From contig PCAP01000020.1 in NCBI GenBank assembly GCA_002731215.1, positions 1 to 45,025 on the forward strand: 45,025 nucleotides of DNA. Reading direction: 5' to 3'. The stretch comes from Acidobacteriota bacterium (GTDB lineage: Bacteria; Acidobacteriota; UBA890). Both the position numbers and the translations under genes were made by a program. The notes beneath the pieces are model-generated. The model was not told where the DNA came from. It did not search any database and saw nothing but the letters and a program-made list of their open reading frames with translations. This document shows positions 23,402-31,692 of this stretch, in pieces. Each line of letters opens with the position of its first letter. The stretch's first letter is position 1.

Positions 23402-25150
23402 ATGAAACTTGGACAAACTAACCGTCGACTTCTGGTAACTTTCTTTTTCTTCCTACTGCTTTTTACGCTCGCTGTGTGGGGGCTGAACCAGATATTGGTG
23501 GGTGACACACCAGAGATCCGGAGTGGCACAATTCTTGCGATCCCTCTCCAGGGGCCCATTGGCGAATCTCCCCAGCAAGGCTTCTTAGGAGCCGCTGTTA
23601 CTGTCCGCGAGATTGACGAAGCTCTTAGGCGTGCCGCCGACGACCCAAGGGTCAATGCCGCGCTGCTTGAAATCGGACCACTCACCACTGGTTATGGAAA
23701 AGCGCAAGAAGTAAGGGCCGCAATAAAACATTTCAGGGAAAGTGGCAAACCAGTTATTGCTTTTTTGGAACTGGCGTCGAACCTTGATCTTTATGTTGCC
23801 TCAGCGGCCAACATCATCTACCAAATTCCTTCCGGGAGTTTGGTACTTGGTATGTATGTGCAACAACCGTTCTATCGAGACTTTCTTGAAAAGATCGGTA
23901 TCCGGTTTGAAGTTTTTGCCAGTGGGCCATACAAGAGTGCTTTTGCTTCCTACACCGACACGGAAGCTTCCGAAGCTCAGCATGAGATGGAGGACAGTCT
24001 CCTTGAGAGTCTTTATCTCCAGTGGCTTGGGGACGTCGCAACTGATCGCGGAATGACGGTTGAATCTGTCGCTGCGGGATTTGACGAAGGCTATCTGTCG
24101 GCTCGTCGGGCACAAGCAGTAGGATTCATCGACGAACTCGGGTATCGCGACATGCTCAACGACAAACTCTCGGAGGTTGCCGGCAAGTCACCACTGCACG
24201 TTTCCGTTAGTGACTACCTCCGGGATACTGAACCGACTGAATTGTTCGGGCCCGAGAGCGCCATCGCACTCATATATATCAGTGGGATGATGGTTCCGGG
24301 AGACTTTGATGCAGGCTTGTTTGGTGCTGAAGTCGCTGCTGGCGGGACAATCGAACGTTATATTCGTGGGGTTGCTGAGGATCCATCTGTTAAGGCTATT
24401 GTCCTGCGTGTCGACAGTGGGGGAGGAGCGGTAACTGCAGCAGATGTCATGGGGCGTGCGATTGAACTGGCGGCGCAACGGAAACCCGTAGTGGTGAGCA
24501 TGTCCGACGTTGCTGCGTCGGGGGGGTATTGGATCGCCAGTAAAGCAACCCGGATATTCGCGAACCGTGCCACCTACACAGGATCGATTGGCGTTGTAAT
24601 GGCTCGCCCCGACCTGGAGGGTACCTACGAACTGCTAGGGATTAACCAGGAGGTTATTAAGCGGGGGAAGAACGCTGATCTTATGAGCACGGCAAGTCCA
24701 CTACGACCTGACCAGGTAGATATCCTGACGCGCAATGTCACAGATATATACGAAGAGTTCCTCGATGTAGTTTCCACGGGACGCAACATGGATCGCAATG
24801 CCGTTGACTCGCTGGCACAAGGCAGAGTGTGGACTGGCGAGCAGGCCCTCGATCACAATCTTGTGGACGATATCGGCGGCTTGCGGGAGGCATTAGTTGC
24901 GGCAAGAGCTGAAGCGGGCATTGAACCAGGCCAGCGGACAGCCCTACGTATCTTCCCGCCGGCTCGGACGATCTTCGACGAGCTAACAAGCCTGTTTAAT
25001 ATGTCAGTAATGGCCCGCCAATTATCCCCAACGCCCTCAATGCCTCTATCACTTACTTTGGAGGCGATATGGGAACGGATTCGCATTTTGCAAATTTCGG
25101 GTCCACTCTGGGCCATCATGGATGTCTCCCTCCCGGTTCCCGCTCGTTAA
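23402..25150 (+). CDS. sppA: Signal peptide peptidase SppA, long (67K) form
   Basis: A 582-residue membrane-anchored serine protease that degrades cleaved signal peptides. The N-terminal anchor is about 9-32. Two tandem ClpP-like domains follow. The N-domain supplies the general base Lys178 in GPYKSAF; the C-domain supplies the nucleophile Ser373 in SDVAASGGYWIAS. Both halves of the Ser-Lys dyad are therefore present. TYTGSIGVVM and the LMSTASPLRPDQ segment are also typical. The frame starts beside a -10-like element and has no Shine-Dalgarno. Confidence 0.94.
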   Translation: MKLGQTNRRLLVTFFFFLLLFTLAVWGLNQILVGDTPEIRSGTILAIPLQGPIGESPQQGFLGAAVTVREIDEALRRAADDPRVNAALLEIGPLTTGYGKAQEVRAAIKHFRESGKPVIAFLELASNLDLYVASAANIIYQIPSGSLVLGMYVQQPFYRDFLEKIGIRFEVFASGPYKSAFASYTDTEASEAQHEMEDSLLESLYLQWLGDVATDRGMTVESVAAGFDEGYLSARRAQAVGFIDELGYRDMLNDKLSEVAGKSPLHVSVSDYLRDTEPTELFGPESAIALIYISGMMVPGDFDAGLFGAEVAAGGTIERYIRGVAEDPSVKAIVLRVDSGGGAVTAADVMGRAIELAAQRKPVVVSMSDVAASGGYWIASKATRIFANRATYTGSIGVVMARPDLEGTYELLGINQEVIKRGKNADLMSTASPLRPDQVDILTRNVTDIYEEFLDVVSTGRNMDRNAVDSLAQGRVWTGEQALDHNLVDDIGGLREALVAARAEAGIEPGQRTALRIFPPARTIFDELTSLFNMSVMARQLSPTPSMPLSLTLEAIWERIRILQISGPLWAIMDVSLPVPAR

Positions 25151-25213
25151 TGTTAGCCATCCGACTGCATGATCCACTCGCTATTTCTCCGGCGTAAGAT
25201 CAAATCGTCAGTG

Positions 25214-25222
25214 TGTTAAGTT
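25214..25222 (+). promoter_or_regulatory. Extended -10 candidate at the UvrD-like gene
   Basis: TGT-TAAGTT ends 7 nt before the ATG at 25230, again compatible with a leaderless transcript. The hexamer matches only 4/6 and has no -35. Confidence 0.3.
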
Positions 25223-25229
25223 TCAGCAG

Positions 25230-27347
25230 ATGACGCGCCGTTTTGTCCTTCCCGGGAGGGAAACCTCTAGTCTTGAGATCGATTACGAAACAGGTCTCAA
25301 CGAACAGCAATTAGCTGTCGTAACCTGTGGCGTTGGGCCCAAGATAGTCATCGCAGGTGCCGGGTCAGGTAAGACCCGAACGCTCACATATCGAGTCGCC
25401 CATCTACTTGAACAAGGGGTCGCGCCCGCCGGGATCCTTTTGGTCACGTTCACCAATAAGGCGGCTCGAGAGATGCTCGGACGAGTTGAACAGCTCACGA
25501 GCATGTCCCGGCACCATCTGTGGGGCGGAACCTTCCACTCAGTCTGCGCTCGTATGTTGCGCCGCCATGCTGGGCTAGCTGGTTACACCGACAGTTTCTC
25601 GATACTTGACGAACGCGACCAACGTGACTTGATCAAACTATGCATTACTGATCTAGATGTCCCAGTGAAACAACGGCGATTCCCATCAGCGAAAGTCCTG
25701 GCGGGGATATTTTCAATGCAGGCGAATACACGCCAACCGCTCGAGGACTTACTTGGCAATCGCTACATCCAATTCCTTGAATGGTTGGGAACCATTGAAG
25801 AAATTGCTGGCCGTTACGCCTTGCGGAAGCAAGCTGCCAACGCAATGGACTATGACGACCTTTTGCAGCGTTGGCTAGAGGTCTTAAAAGACAACAAACA
25901 AGTTCGAAATCGTTACCGGGAGCAATTCGACCACATCCTTGTCGACGAATACCAGGACACCAACATAGTCCAAGCAGAAATCGTCGAAGTTATGGCGGGG
26001 GGGGATAAGAGCGTTAACTTGATGGTCGTTGGTGACGACTCGCAGAGCATCTACGCTTTCCGCGGCGCAAACTATGACAACATATTGAACTTCCCAAAGC
26101 GCAACAAAACCACTGAGGTGTTCCGGCTCGAGACTAATTACCGCAGTACTCCGCAGATTCTCCACCTGACTAACGCGAGCATCGAACACAACAAAGAACA
26201 GCACAGGAAAGTTCTTCGTGCAGAACGTGCGAACGGGATGCTCCCAGCGCTCATTCCCTGCAGTTCTTCAGAACAGGAAGCCGAGTTTGTTGCGGAACGC
26301 ATCCTGCAATTACGTGATGAAGGTGTCGCGCTTTCTGATATAGCTGTTCTTTATCGTGCCCACTCCCACCGATTGTCTATTGAGACGACGCTGCTCCGTT
26401 ACGATATTCCTTACGAAGTTCGTGGAGGCCTGCGTTTCTTTCAGCAGGCCCATATTAAGGATCTGATCGCCCATTTGCGGCTAGTAGAGAATCCTCGAGA
26501 TGAAGTGGCGTTCAGGAGGGTGCTCTTGTTGCAACCAGGCATTGGGAACGTAACAGCAAACCGTATTTGGAACGCGATTGCCGCCCAGGCCTCGGAGGGC
26601 GACGCCCTGGTCAGTGCATTTGAGAACATGGACATCGCCGGGCTGCTTCCCTCTAAGGCTCGTTCCTACTGGCCTGGCTTCGCCAAAATGATACGGGATA
26701 TCCATGCTTCCCAAGATGAACCCGAAACCGCAATCAGCATTGTCCTGGACTCGGGTTACACGGAATATGTACTTGCGAAATTTGACAATTCAGAATCGCG
26801 GATTGAAGACCTGCAGCAGTTGGCTATCTTCGCTGACCAATACGACTCATTAAATAGACTTCTAGAAGAACTTCTACTGCTCGGCGAGCTCTATGGTCAA
26901 GAAATGAGCCCTGATGGCCGAAGCAACGACGATGAGTCACCCATCGTCCTGTCGACTATCCACCAAGCTAAAGGTCTCGAGTGGCACAGCGTTTTCATCA
27001 TTTGCTTACTAGAAGGATTCTTTCCGAGCCAGCGCTCCCTTGACGAACCCGGGGGGGAAGAGGAGGAACGACGCATCTTCTACGTTGCCACGACCCGGAG
27101 CCGGGACGAACTCTATCTAAGTTACCCAATTGTTCGTGCTGGGGGCTATGGAGCGTCTGTTGTCCAGCAACCTTCACGGTTTCTACAGGAACTACCTGAA
27201 ACATCGTACGAGGCTTGGCAGCTCGAAGAAGAATCAACTGGCGTGGCTAGCCCCAATGCCGGAGTCTCCCAAGACTTTTTTGACCCGAACGTGGACCCCG
27301 TATGGGATGACGACGCGCCACTGGAAGAACCTTGGCTAACCGATTGA
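25230..27347 (+). CDS. UvrD/Rep-family ATP-dependent DNA helicase
   Basis: A 705-residue superfamily 1A 3'-5' helicase. The Q-motif LNEQQLAVV (23-31) and Walker A GAGSGKT (43-49) come first. Then motif Ia VTFTNKAAREM, motif II VDEYQDTN, motif III VVGDDSQSIYAFRGA, motif IV LETNYRSTPQIL, motif V VLSTIHQAKGLEWHSVFI and motif VI EERRIFYVATTRSRDELYL. The C-terminal tail is acidic and lacks a clear Tudor-like PcrA domain. Roles in excision repair, replication restart or displacement of RNA polymerase are possible. Whether it is UvrD, PcrA or Rep cannot be settled here. Confidence 0.93.
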   Translation: MTRRFVLPGRETSSLEIDYETGLNEQQLAVVTCGVGPKIVIAGAGSGKTRTLTYRVAHLLEQGVAPAGILLVTFTNKAAREMLGRVEQLTSMSRHHLWGGTFHSVCARMLRRHAGLAGYTDSFSILDERDQRDLIKLCITDLDVPVKQRRFPSAKVLAGIFSMQANTRQPLEDLLGNRYIQFLEWLGTIEEIAGRYALRKQAANAMDYDDLLQRWLEVLKDNKQVRNRYREQFDHILVDEYQDTNIVQAEIVEVMAGGDKSVNLMVVGDDSQSIYAFRGANYDNILNFPKRNKTTEVFRLETNYRSTPQILHLTNASIEHNKEQHRKVLRAERANGMLPALIPCSSSEQEAEFVAERILQLRDEGVALSDIAVLYRAHSHRLSIETTLLRYDIPYEVRGGLRFFQQAHIKDLIAHLRLVENPRDEVAFRRVLLLQPGIGNVTANRIWNAIAAQASEGDALVSAFENMDIAGLLPSKARSYWPGFAKMIRDIHASQDEPETAISIVLDSGYTEYVLAKFDNSESRIEDLQQLAIFADQYDSLNRLLEELLLLGELYGQEMSPDGRSNDDESPIVLSTIHQAKGLEWHSVFIICLLEGFFPSQRSLDEPGGEEEERRIFYVATTRSRDELYLSYPIVRAGGYGASVVQQPSRFLQELPETSYEAWQLEEESTGVASPNAGVSQDFFDPNVDPVWDDDAPLEEPWLTD

Positions 27348-27386
27348 GTGCCTTTGACGGCCCTGATGGAATTGCTAGCATACGCT

Positions 27387-27392
27387 TATAAT
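27387..27392 (+). promoter_or_regulatory. TATAAT -10 box upstream of the small secreted protein gene
   Basis: A perfect TATAAT without a good -35 at 16-18 bp, about 47 nt before the GTG start at 27440. The leader holds AAGAGGGG. Confidence 0.4.
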
Positions 27393-27439
27393 AGTCGACT
27401 TGTTTCCCGCAAAGGCCACCCATATAAGAGGGGTTTGTA

Positions 27440-27847
27440 GTGCGCATCGCTCACCCGAATATTTGCATTCTGTTCATGGCCAGCTTACTTCTGCTGGCAC
27501 CAGAAGTGCAAAACTTTACCCACATTCAAACCGAGGCCATAAGCCTCAGCAATCCAGGTATGGCGTGGCTAGAGATTGTTGAGGATTTGGCTACCTATGA
27601 GTGGAACGTTGACGTACTGAACAACACAGGCCAGCCTGTCCGCCTGCGTATAATTTTCGATCTGCTTGACGATGACGACTCTCCAATCAATCGGGACGAG
27701 CAAAACAATCCACAAGACTTTGTCATTATCAAAGTAGAACCCAACCAAACCATCCCGGTGATACAACAGGGCAGTCTCGGCTATGACCGAGCCGCTGAAG
27801 TAATCACCTATCAAGTACGTCGGGAGATTCTCCCGAGCCTGCACTAG
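27440..27847 (+). CDS. Small exported protein of unknown function
   Basis: A 135-residue protein that I do not recognise. The N-terminal hydrophobic stretch about 9-21 (ILFMASLLLLAPEV) looks like a signal peptide or anchor. The rest is predicted mainly beta and acidic (LLDDDDSPIN), with a pattern resembling periplasmic proteins with an immunoglobulin-like FxxLDDDG fold. The start is GTG with AAGAGGGG 6 nt upstream. It lies 13 nt before the AbiEi-like gene, so the two may be co-transcribed. Confidence 0.65.
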   Translation: MRIAHPNICILFMASLLLLAPEVQNFTHIQTEAISLSNPGMAWLEIVEDLATYEWNVDVLNNTGQPVRLRIIFDLLDDDDSPINRDEQNNPQDFVIIKVEPNQTIPVIQQGSLGYDRAAEVITYQVRREILPSLH

Positions 27848-27860
27848 GTTATCCCCATTC

Positions 27861-28958
27861 GTGAAACTGCTCCGCACAGCCGTTGACGTTCGATCCTACG
27901 TCCTGAAGAACTGGCGAAAGGTAATTCCAGAGCTTCTTGTGCCGCAGACGCGAGTCAGCCTTTCTGCTGAAGATGAAAATCTTCTTCAGGTGGATTTGCG
28001 GGGCGACGGGCCAGTACAGCGCCTGCTGCTCTTGCCGTTAGCCTCCGGTGAGCCGCGATTGGTCCGTGGCTTACTGCCACGACTACGAGAATTAGGCCGC
28101 CGTCGTGACACTTGGGCCGGTTTTGTGGTCCCACACATGGGAGCCAGTGGAGTCAAGGTTTGCCGAGAAGCCGGAGTCGGCTACATCGATTGCTGCGGAA
28201 ACGCATATCTTCAGTTCAATAGTGTCGTGGTGCAAATCTACGGAAATCGGAACAAGTTCGCCAGCCGCAAGCGGCCACGGACGCTATTCAATGACAAGGC
28301 CACTATTCCACTCCGAATCCTGCTTGAAAATCCGGGGGCATTGGTCACTACCCGTGAAATTGCAGATCGCGGAGGTATGAGCTTGGGATGGGTTTCACAG
28401 ATCTTGCAGCAGTTAGATTCGAATGGTTATGTCGAACGCAAGCGTGGCGGCGGCACACGGATCATAGATCCGCCCCGACTAATTGGTGATTGGCTCCAGC
28501 AGTACACGTTCGAGCATAATTCCGTCTTTCCGTTCCGCATGCAGAACTTCCGGCCGGGCGAAGCGCTCCAGGAGCTCCGTAGTCTTAGGCCGCCTTTGTT
28601 TGAACGATACGCTCTGACGCTTGATGCTGCAGTGGCTGCATTGAGAGGACAGTCAAACGTCAAACAACTTCACCTATACCTGCCCGACCTTTCCCATAAG
28701 ACAGATCAAGCCCTTGAGATGTGGTCTGAGGCCTTGCAGCTGAAACCCGCAGGCTACGACGCCAACTGCTTTCTTGTTGGCCCAACATACAAATTTGCAA
28801 CCTTTTTCGGCATGCACCGGGTAGAGGGGTTGCGGGTAGTTTCCGATCTGCAGCTCTACCTTGACCTCTTCCACTCACATGGTGCCAGCCGGCCCAAGGC
28901 CCAGGCGACGGTGATCTCTCGGCTTCCCTTCACAGTGGAATCTGCCACCGCGAATTGA
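27861..28958 (+). CDS. AbiEi-like winged-helix protein (antitoxin family), orphan
   Basis: A 365-residue protein. Residues about 45-140 resemble the restriction-endonuclease-like N-terminal part seen in AbiEi relatives (REAGVGYIDCCGNAYLQF). Residues about 145-205 form a winged helix (LVTTREIADRGGMSLGWVSQILQQLDSNGYVERKRGGG). The C-terminal region ends VVSDLQLYLDLFHSHG, a typical AbiEi motif. AbiEi proteins are transcriptional antitoxins for AbiEii nucleotidyltransferase toxins. No AbiEii gene is next to it, so here it may be a stand-alone regulator. The start is a GTG with only a poor upstream purine run. Confidence 0.72.
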   Translation: MKLLRTAVDVRSYVLKNWRKVIPELLVPQTRVSLSAEDENLLQVDLRGDGPVQRLLLLPLASGEPRLVRGLLPRLRELGRRRDTWAGFVVPHMGASGVKVCREAGVGYIDCCGNAYLQFNSVVVQIYGNRNKFASRKRPRTLFNDKATIPLRILLENPGALVTTREIADRGGMSLGWVSQILQQLDSNGYVERKRGGGTRIIDPPRLIGDWLQQYTFEHNSVFPFRMQNFRPGEALQELRSLRPPLFERYALTLDAAVAALRGQSNVKQLHLYLPDLSHKTDQALEMWSEALQLKPAGYDANCFLVGPTYKFATFFGMHRVEGLRVVSDLQLYLDLFHSHGASRPKAQATVISRLPFTVESATAN

Positions 28959-29051
28959 TGCGCCACAAGGTTTTCCGGGGTAATGCAAACCCATTAATTG
29001 ACATGGGCGACAGAGAGGGCAGGGAAGGAGACCGGACACCTGCGCCTCGCA

Positions 29052-29591
29052 TTAGCGATTTTCTAGCTCAACCCCTAGCCCATCAGCGACACGGTTGACA
29101 AAGGCATAGTAGGAAGTCACTACTACGATATCGTGGACCGCCAAGTCATCGAACCCATGTAGCCGTAAGTCTTCTATGTCTGCGGCTTCCATGGTTTGCG
29201 GAGTAAGCGTCAGTTTTGCTGCAAAATCAAGCATCGAACGATCCCCATCACCGATGTCTGCTTCACGATAGTCCCGTGAAATTGCCTCCACTAACCCTTC
29301 GTCGTTATTGGTTACTTGGCGGAGGCCCTCCGCGTGATGCGTCAGTCAGTAGTGACATTCGTTAAGCGAAGAAACGACCACAGCAATCATCTCCCGCTGG
29401 GCCCTAGACAACGGGGAACTCTTCTTCATTGCAGTTATGTAGAGCTGGAAGTGGTCTGCTAAGAGCTTCGGATGAAGGCCGTGAACTCGAAGAATGTTAT
29501 CGACGGTGCCATCAGGCTCAGCAACCCGCCCATAAACCTCGTCAAGCTCACCTTCAGCATCCTCTGGGAGTATTTCGCGGATCCAAGCCAT
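29052..29591 (-). CDS. AhpD-like peroxidase-related selenoprotein (in-frame TGA = Sec82)
   Basis: A 179-residue CMD/AhpD-family protein, normally read as two frames. The N-terminal half (MAWIREILPE ... SPLSRAQREMIAVVVSSLNECHY) and the C-terminal half (LTHHAEGLRQVTNN ... FDDLAVHDIV ... NRVADGLGVELE) are in the same frame, with one TGA at 29348-29346 between them. Homologues have CxxC there; here it is Cys79-His-Tyr-TGA82, with the usual histidine four residues on (His86). A 7-bp hairpin follows 12 nt later (SECIS-like). CxxC of this family reduces peroxides through a redox disulfide; Sec would replace the second Cys. The start at 29591 has GAGG just upstream and lies 14 nt after the rho stop, so it is co-transcribed with rho. 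A simple nonsense mutation is the alternative. Confidence 0.82.
29319..29333 (-). promoter_or_regulatory. Bacterial SECIS-like hairpin downstream of the Sec TGA
   Basis: In the mRNA sense the arms GCGGAGG and CCUCCGC pair around a single G; in practice this is a 6-bp stem with the 3-nt loop GGC. The loop begins about 18 nt after the UGA and its first base is G. Both fit the usual bacterial SECIS description (apical loop 16-37 nt from UGA, G in the first loop positions). The hairpin also encodes AEGLR. Confidence 0.7.
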
Positions 29592-29604
29592 TAGGCCTCG
29601 GTTC

Positions 29605-31002
29605 TTACTGGACGCCCGTTTCGCTGAGCGTAGTGAGGAACTCCTCATTATTTTCCGTTTGGCCAAGCCGCTTGATCAGCAACTCCATGGCTTCGTCGGA
29701 TTGCACAGCAGCTAGCGCCTTACGCAGCATCCAGACGCGTTGCAGCTCAGTTTCATCCAACAACAGTTCTTCCTTGCGGGTACCTGAGCGATTTATCGCA
29801 ATGGCAGGAAAGATACGTTTGTCGGCAAGCCTGCGTTCAAGGACGACTTCAGAATTGCCGGTGCCCTTGAACTCCTCAAAGATAACCTCGTCCATGCGGC
29901 TACCGGTCTCAATGAGTGCGGTGGCAATGATTGTCAGGCTTCCACCTTCCTCAATGTTTCGAGCTGAACCGAAAAACTTCTTCGGTTTCTCTAGAGCATT
30001 CGCATCCACCCCGCCAGTCAGGACACGGCCCGATGTTGGGGTGACGGTATTATGGGCCCGCGCAAGACGCGTCAGTGAATCCAGAAGAATTACTACATCA
30101 ATGCCGTGCTCAACAAGTCGTCTCGCCTTCTCCATTACTATTTCACCAACCGCCACGTGGCGCGTAGCCGGCTCATCAAAAGTTGAAGCCACGACTTCCC
30201 CCGCTACAGTCCGCTCCATATCCGTGACTTCTTCCGGGCGCTCGTCGATAAGCAAAACGATGACATATGCTTCTGGGTGGTTGGCCTCAAGAGATCGCGC
30301 GATAGTCTGAAGCAGCAGGGTCTTGCCGGCACGAGGCGGCGAGACGATAATCGCTCGTTGCCCAAACCCTTGCGGGCTAAGTAAGTCCAAAACACGCGCC
30401 GCAACGTTCTCTTTCCCGTGTTCTAAACGAATCCGCTTCTCTGGATGAAGCGGGGTCAAGTTCTTGAAACGCTTCCTCTGTTGAGCAATATCGGGCGGAT
30501 CGAAGTTGACGGCATCGACCCGGACCATAGCGAAATACTTCTCTCCGCTTTTTGGTTTCCGAATCGTGCCCGAAACAGTATCCCCAGTCCGTAACCCAAA
30601 TTTTCGAATCTGTGACGGGGACACGTAAACATCCTCGGGGCCCGGCAGATAAGAAAACTCCGGGGCCCTCAGGAAACCGTATCCGTCAGGAAGCACTTCC
30701 ACGACGCCCTCTGTATAGAGAAAACCGTTATCGATAGCCTGGACCTTGAGTATCTTGAAAACCAGATCCTGCTGAGTCAGCTCCGTTGCCTCTTCAGCCA
30801 ACCCAACTTTCTGTGCAGCCTCAAGAAGCTCAGCGGGTCGTAATTCCACAAGTTCAGATACCGAATGGAGTGTCTTGAGTATCGCCTTCGCTTCCTCGTC
30901 AACCTGCATTTCCGGGCCGCGAGTTTTACGGTGATGACGGTCCTTGTGCGGACCACGGCGGCCGCGACGACGGCGTGGACGACGCCTGCGCTGCTCATTC
31001 AT
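29605..31002 (-). CDS. rho: Transcription termination factor Rho
   Basis: A 465-residue hexameric RNA-dependent ATPase that ends transcription of untranslated RNA. An arginine-rich N-terminal tail (about 1-30, with [13 protein letters not shown]) precedes the Rho N domain (about 45-85) and the cold-shock RNA-binding domain with DGYGFLR (106-112). The ATPase core has Walker A SPPRAGKT (221-228), [10 protein letters not shown], Walker [11 protein letters not shown], the Q-loop [18 protein letters not shown] and the R-loop [10 protein letters not shown]. It lies downstream of the cytochrome c gene after a 189-nt leader and ahead of the selenoprotein gene. Confidence 0.97.
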   Translation of the reverse strand: MNEQRRRRPRRRRGRRGPHKDRHHRKTRGPEMQVDEEAKAILKTLHSVSELVELRPAELLEAAQKVGLAEEATELTQQDLVFKILKVQAIDNGFLYTEGVVEVLPDGYGFLRAPEFSYLPGPEDVYVSPSQIRKFGLRTGDTVSGTIRKPKSGEKYFAMVRVDAVNFDPPDIAQQRKRFKNLTPLHPEKRIRLEHGKENVAARVLDLLSPQGFGQRAIIVSPPRAGKTLLLQTIARSLEANHPEAYVIVLLIDERPEEVTDMERTVAGEVVASTFDEPATRHVAVGEIVMEKARRLVEHGIDVVILLDSLTRLARAHNTVTPTSGRVLTGGVDANALEKPKKFFGSARNIEEGGSLTIIATALIETGSRMDEVIFEEFKGTGNSEVVLERRLADKRIFPAIAINRSGTRKEELLLDETELQRVWMLRKALAAVQSDEAMELLIKRLGQTENNEEFLTTLSETGVQ

Positions 31003-31143
31003 AGAAATTACCCTGGGTCAGGGAAGGAAATAGAGTGGTCCAATAGAGTGGTGCATGGGACACAAAGATTGCCAGCCTTAAGAAGCCAGAAAAGGCCCGG
31101 CGAAGCGCGAGAATGTTCGGAGGCGCGCTACCGACCTATATTG

Positions 31144-31169
31144 TTGACAGGAAAAAGGGGGCCTGTCAA
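31144..31169. repeat. Hairpin between cytochrome c and rho (8-bp arms, 10-nt loop)
   Basis: TTGACAGG (31144-31151) and CCTGTCAA (31162-31169) flank a 10-nt loop (A5G5 on the plus strand). On the minus strand it begins about 23 nt after the cytochrome c stop and lies about 140 nt before the rho start. It lacks a U-tract after the stem, so it is not a standard intrinsic terminator. It could stabilise the cytochrome mRNA end or act in the rho leader. The rest of 31003-31191 shows no ORF. Confidence 0.5.
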
Positions 31170-31191
31170 GACCTTGTTCGCACGTGTGACA

Positions 31192-31647
31192 TCAACGACT
31201 CTTGTAACCACCCGCAACGAGGACGTTTGCCACATAAGAAGCTACCGCCTTGATCTGCTCTTCAGAGAGAACATCAGAAAACGGCGTCATAGCACTGTCG
31301 TCAATTCCCTCAGCAACTACGCCAGCGATTTCCTCGACAGTTCCACCGCCTGCATATTTCCACTCTGCTCCGGTGAAATCGCGTGGTTTTGGGTCGAGGA
31401 ACCGGGCCGCTGAACCATCACCTTTTCCCTCTTGTCCGTGACACGATGCGCATTGCTCTGAATAAACAGTGCGGCCACGCTCAATCTGTTCAGTGTCCTG
31501 CTCCTGATCAGCAAGTAGAGAACTAGATACTGCAAAGACGAACCCAAACATGATGACAAACAATGCGGCACAAGATTCTGCTAGCAAGCGGGGGAGGGAA
31601 CCCGCACTTTGTTTCGAATGCATTCCGTTCTCCATACGACCAGTCAT
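31192..31647 (-). CDS. Exported c-type cytochrome, monohaem
   Basis: A 151-residue class I-like cytochrome. The signal peptide or anchor is about 20-46 (ALFVIMFGFVFAVSSSLLA). The haem site is Cys66-Ala-Ser-Cys69-His70, with GKGDGSAARFLDPKPRDFTG after it; Met120 (DDSAMTPF) is the likely sixth ligand. The pattern is that of a cytochrome_CBB3/PSR-type electron carrier. AAGGAAA stands just before the ATG. It follows the GH113-like lipoprotein gene by 45 nt on the same strand. Confidence 0.9.
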   Translation of the reverse strand: MTGRMENGMHSKQSAGSLPRLLAESCAALFVIMFGFVFAVSSSLLADQEQDTEQIERGRTVYSEQCASCHGQEGKGDGSAARFLDPKPRDFTGAEWKYAGGGTVEEIAGVVAEGIDDSAMTPFSDVLSEEQIKAVASYVANVLVAGGYKSR

Positions 31648-31692
31648 CTTTCCTTGGGAGGATTTGGGGTCAAACTCGTACTGATTATACGC

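Noticed and set aside
29346-29348. The TGA as an ordinary nonsense mutation splitting a pseudogene
   Set aside because: Both halves are intact, in one frame, with only this stop, which lies exactly on a catalytic cysteine position and is followed by a SECIS-like stem. The selenoprotein reading explains more, though it needs the Sec machinery to be confirmed.
30151-30162. CGCCACGTGGCG palindrome in rho as a parS site
   Set aside because: It shares only the CACGTG-type core with parS; the flanks do not match, and it lies in conserved rho coding sequence.
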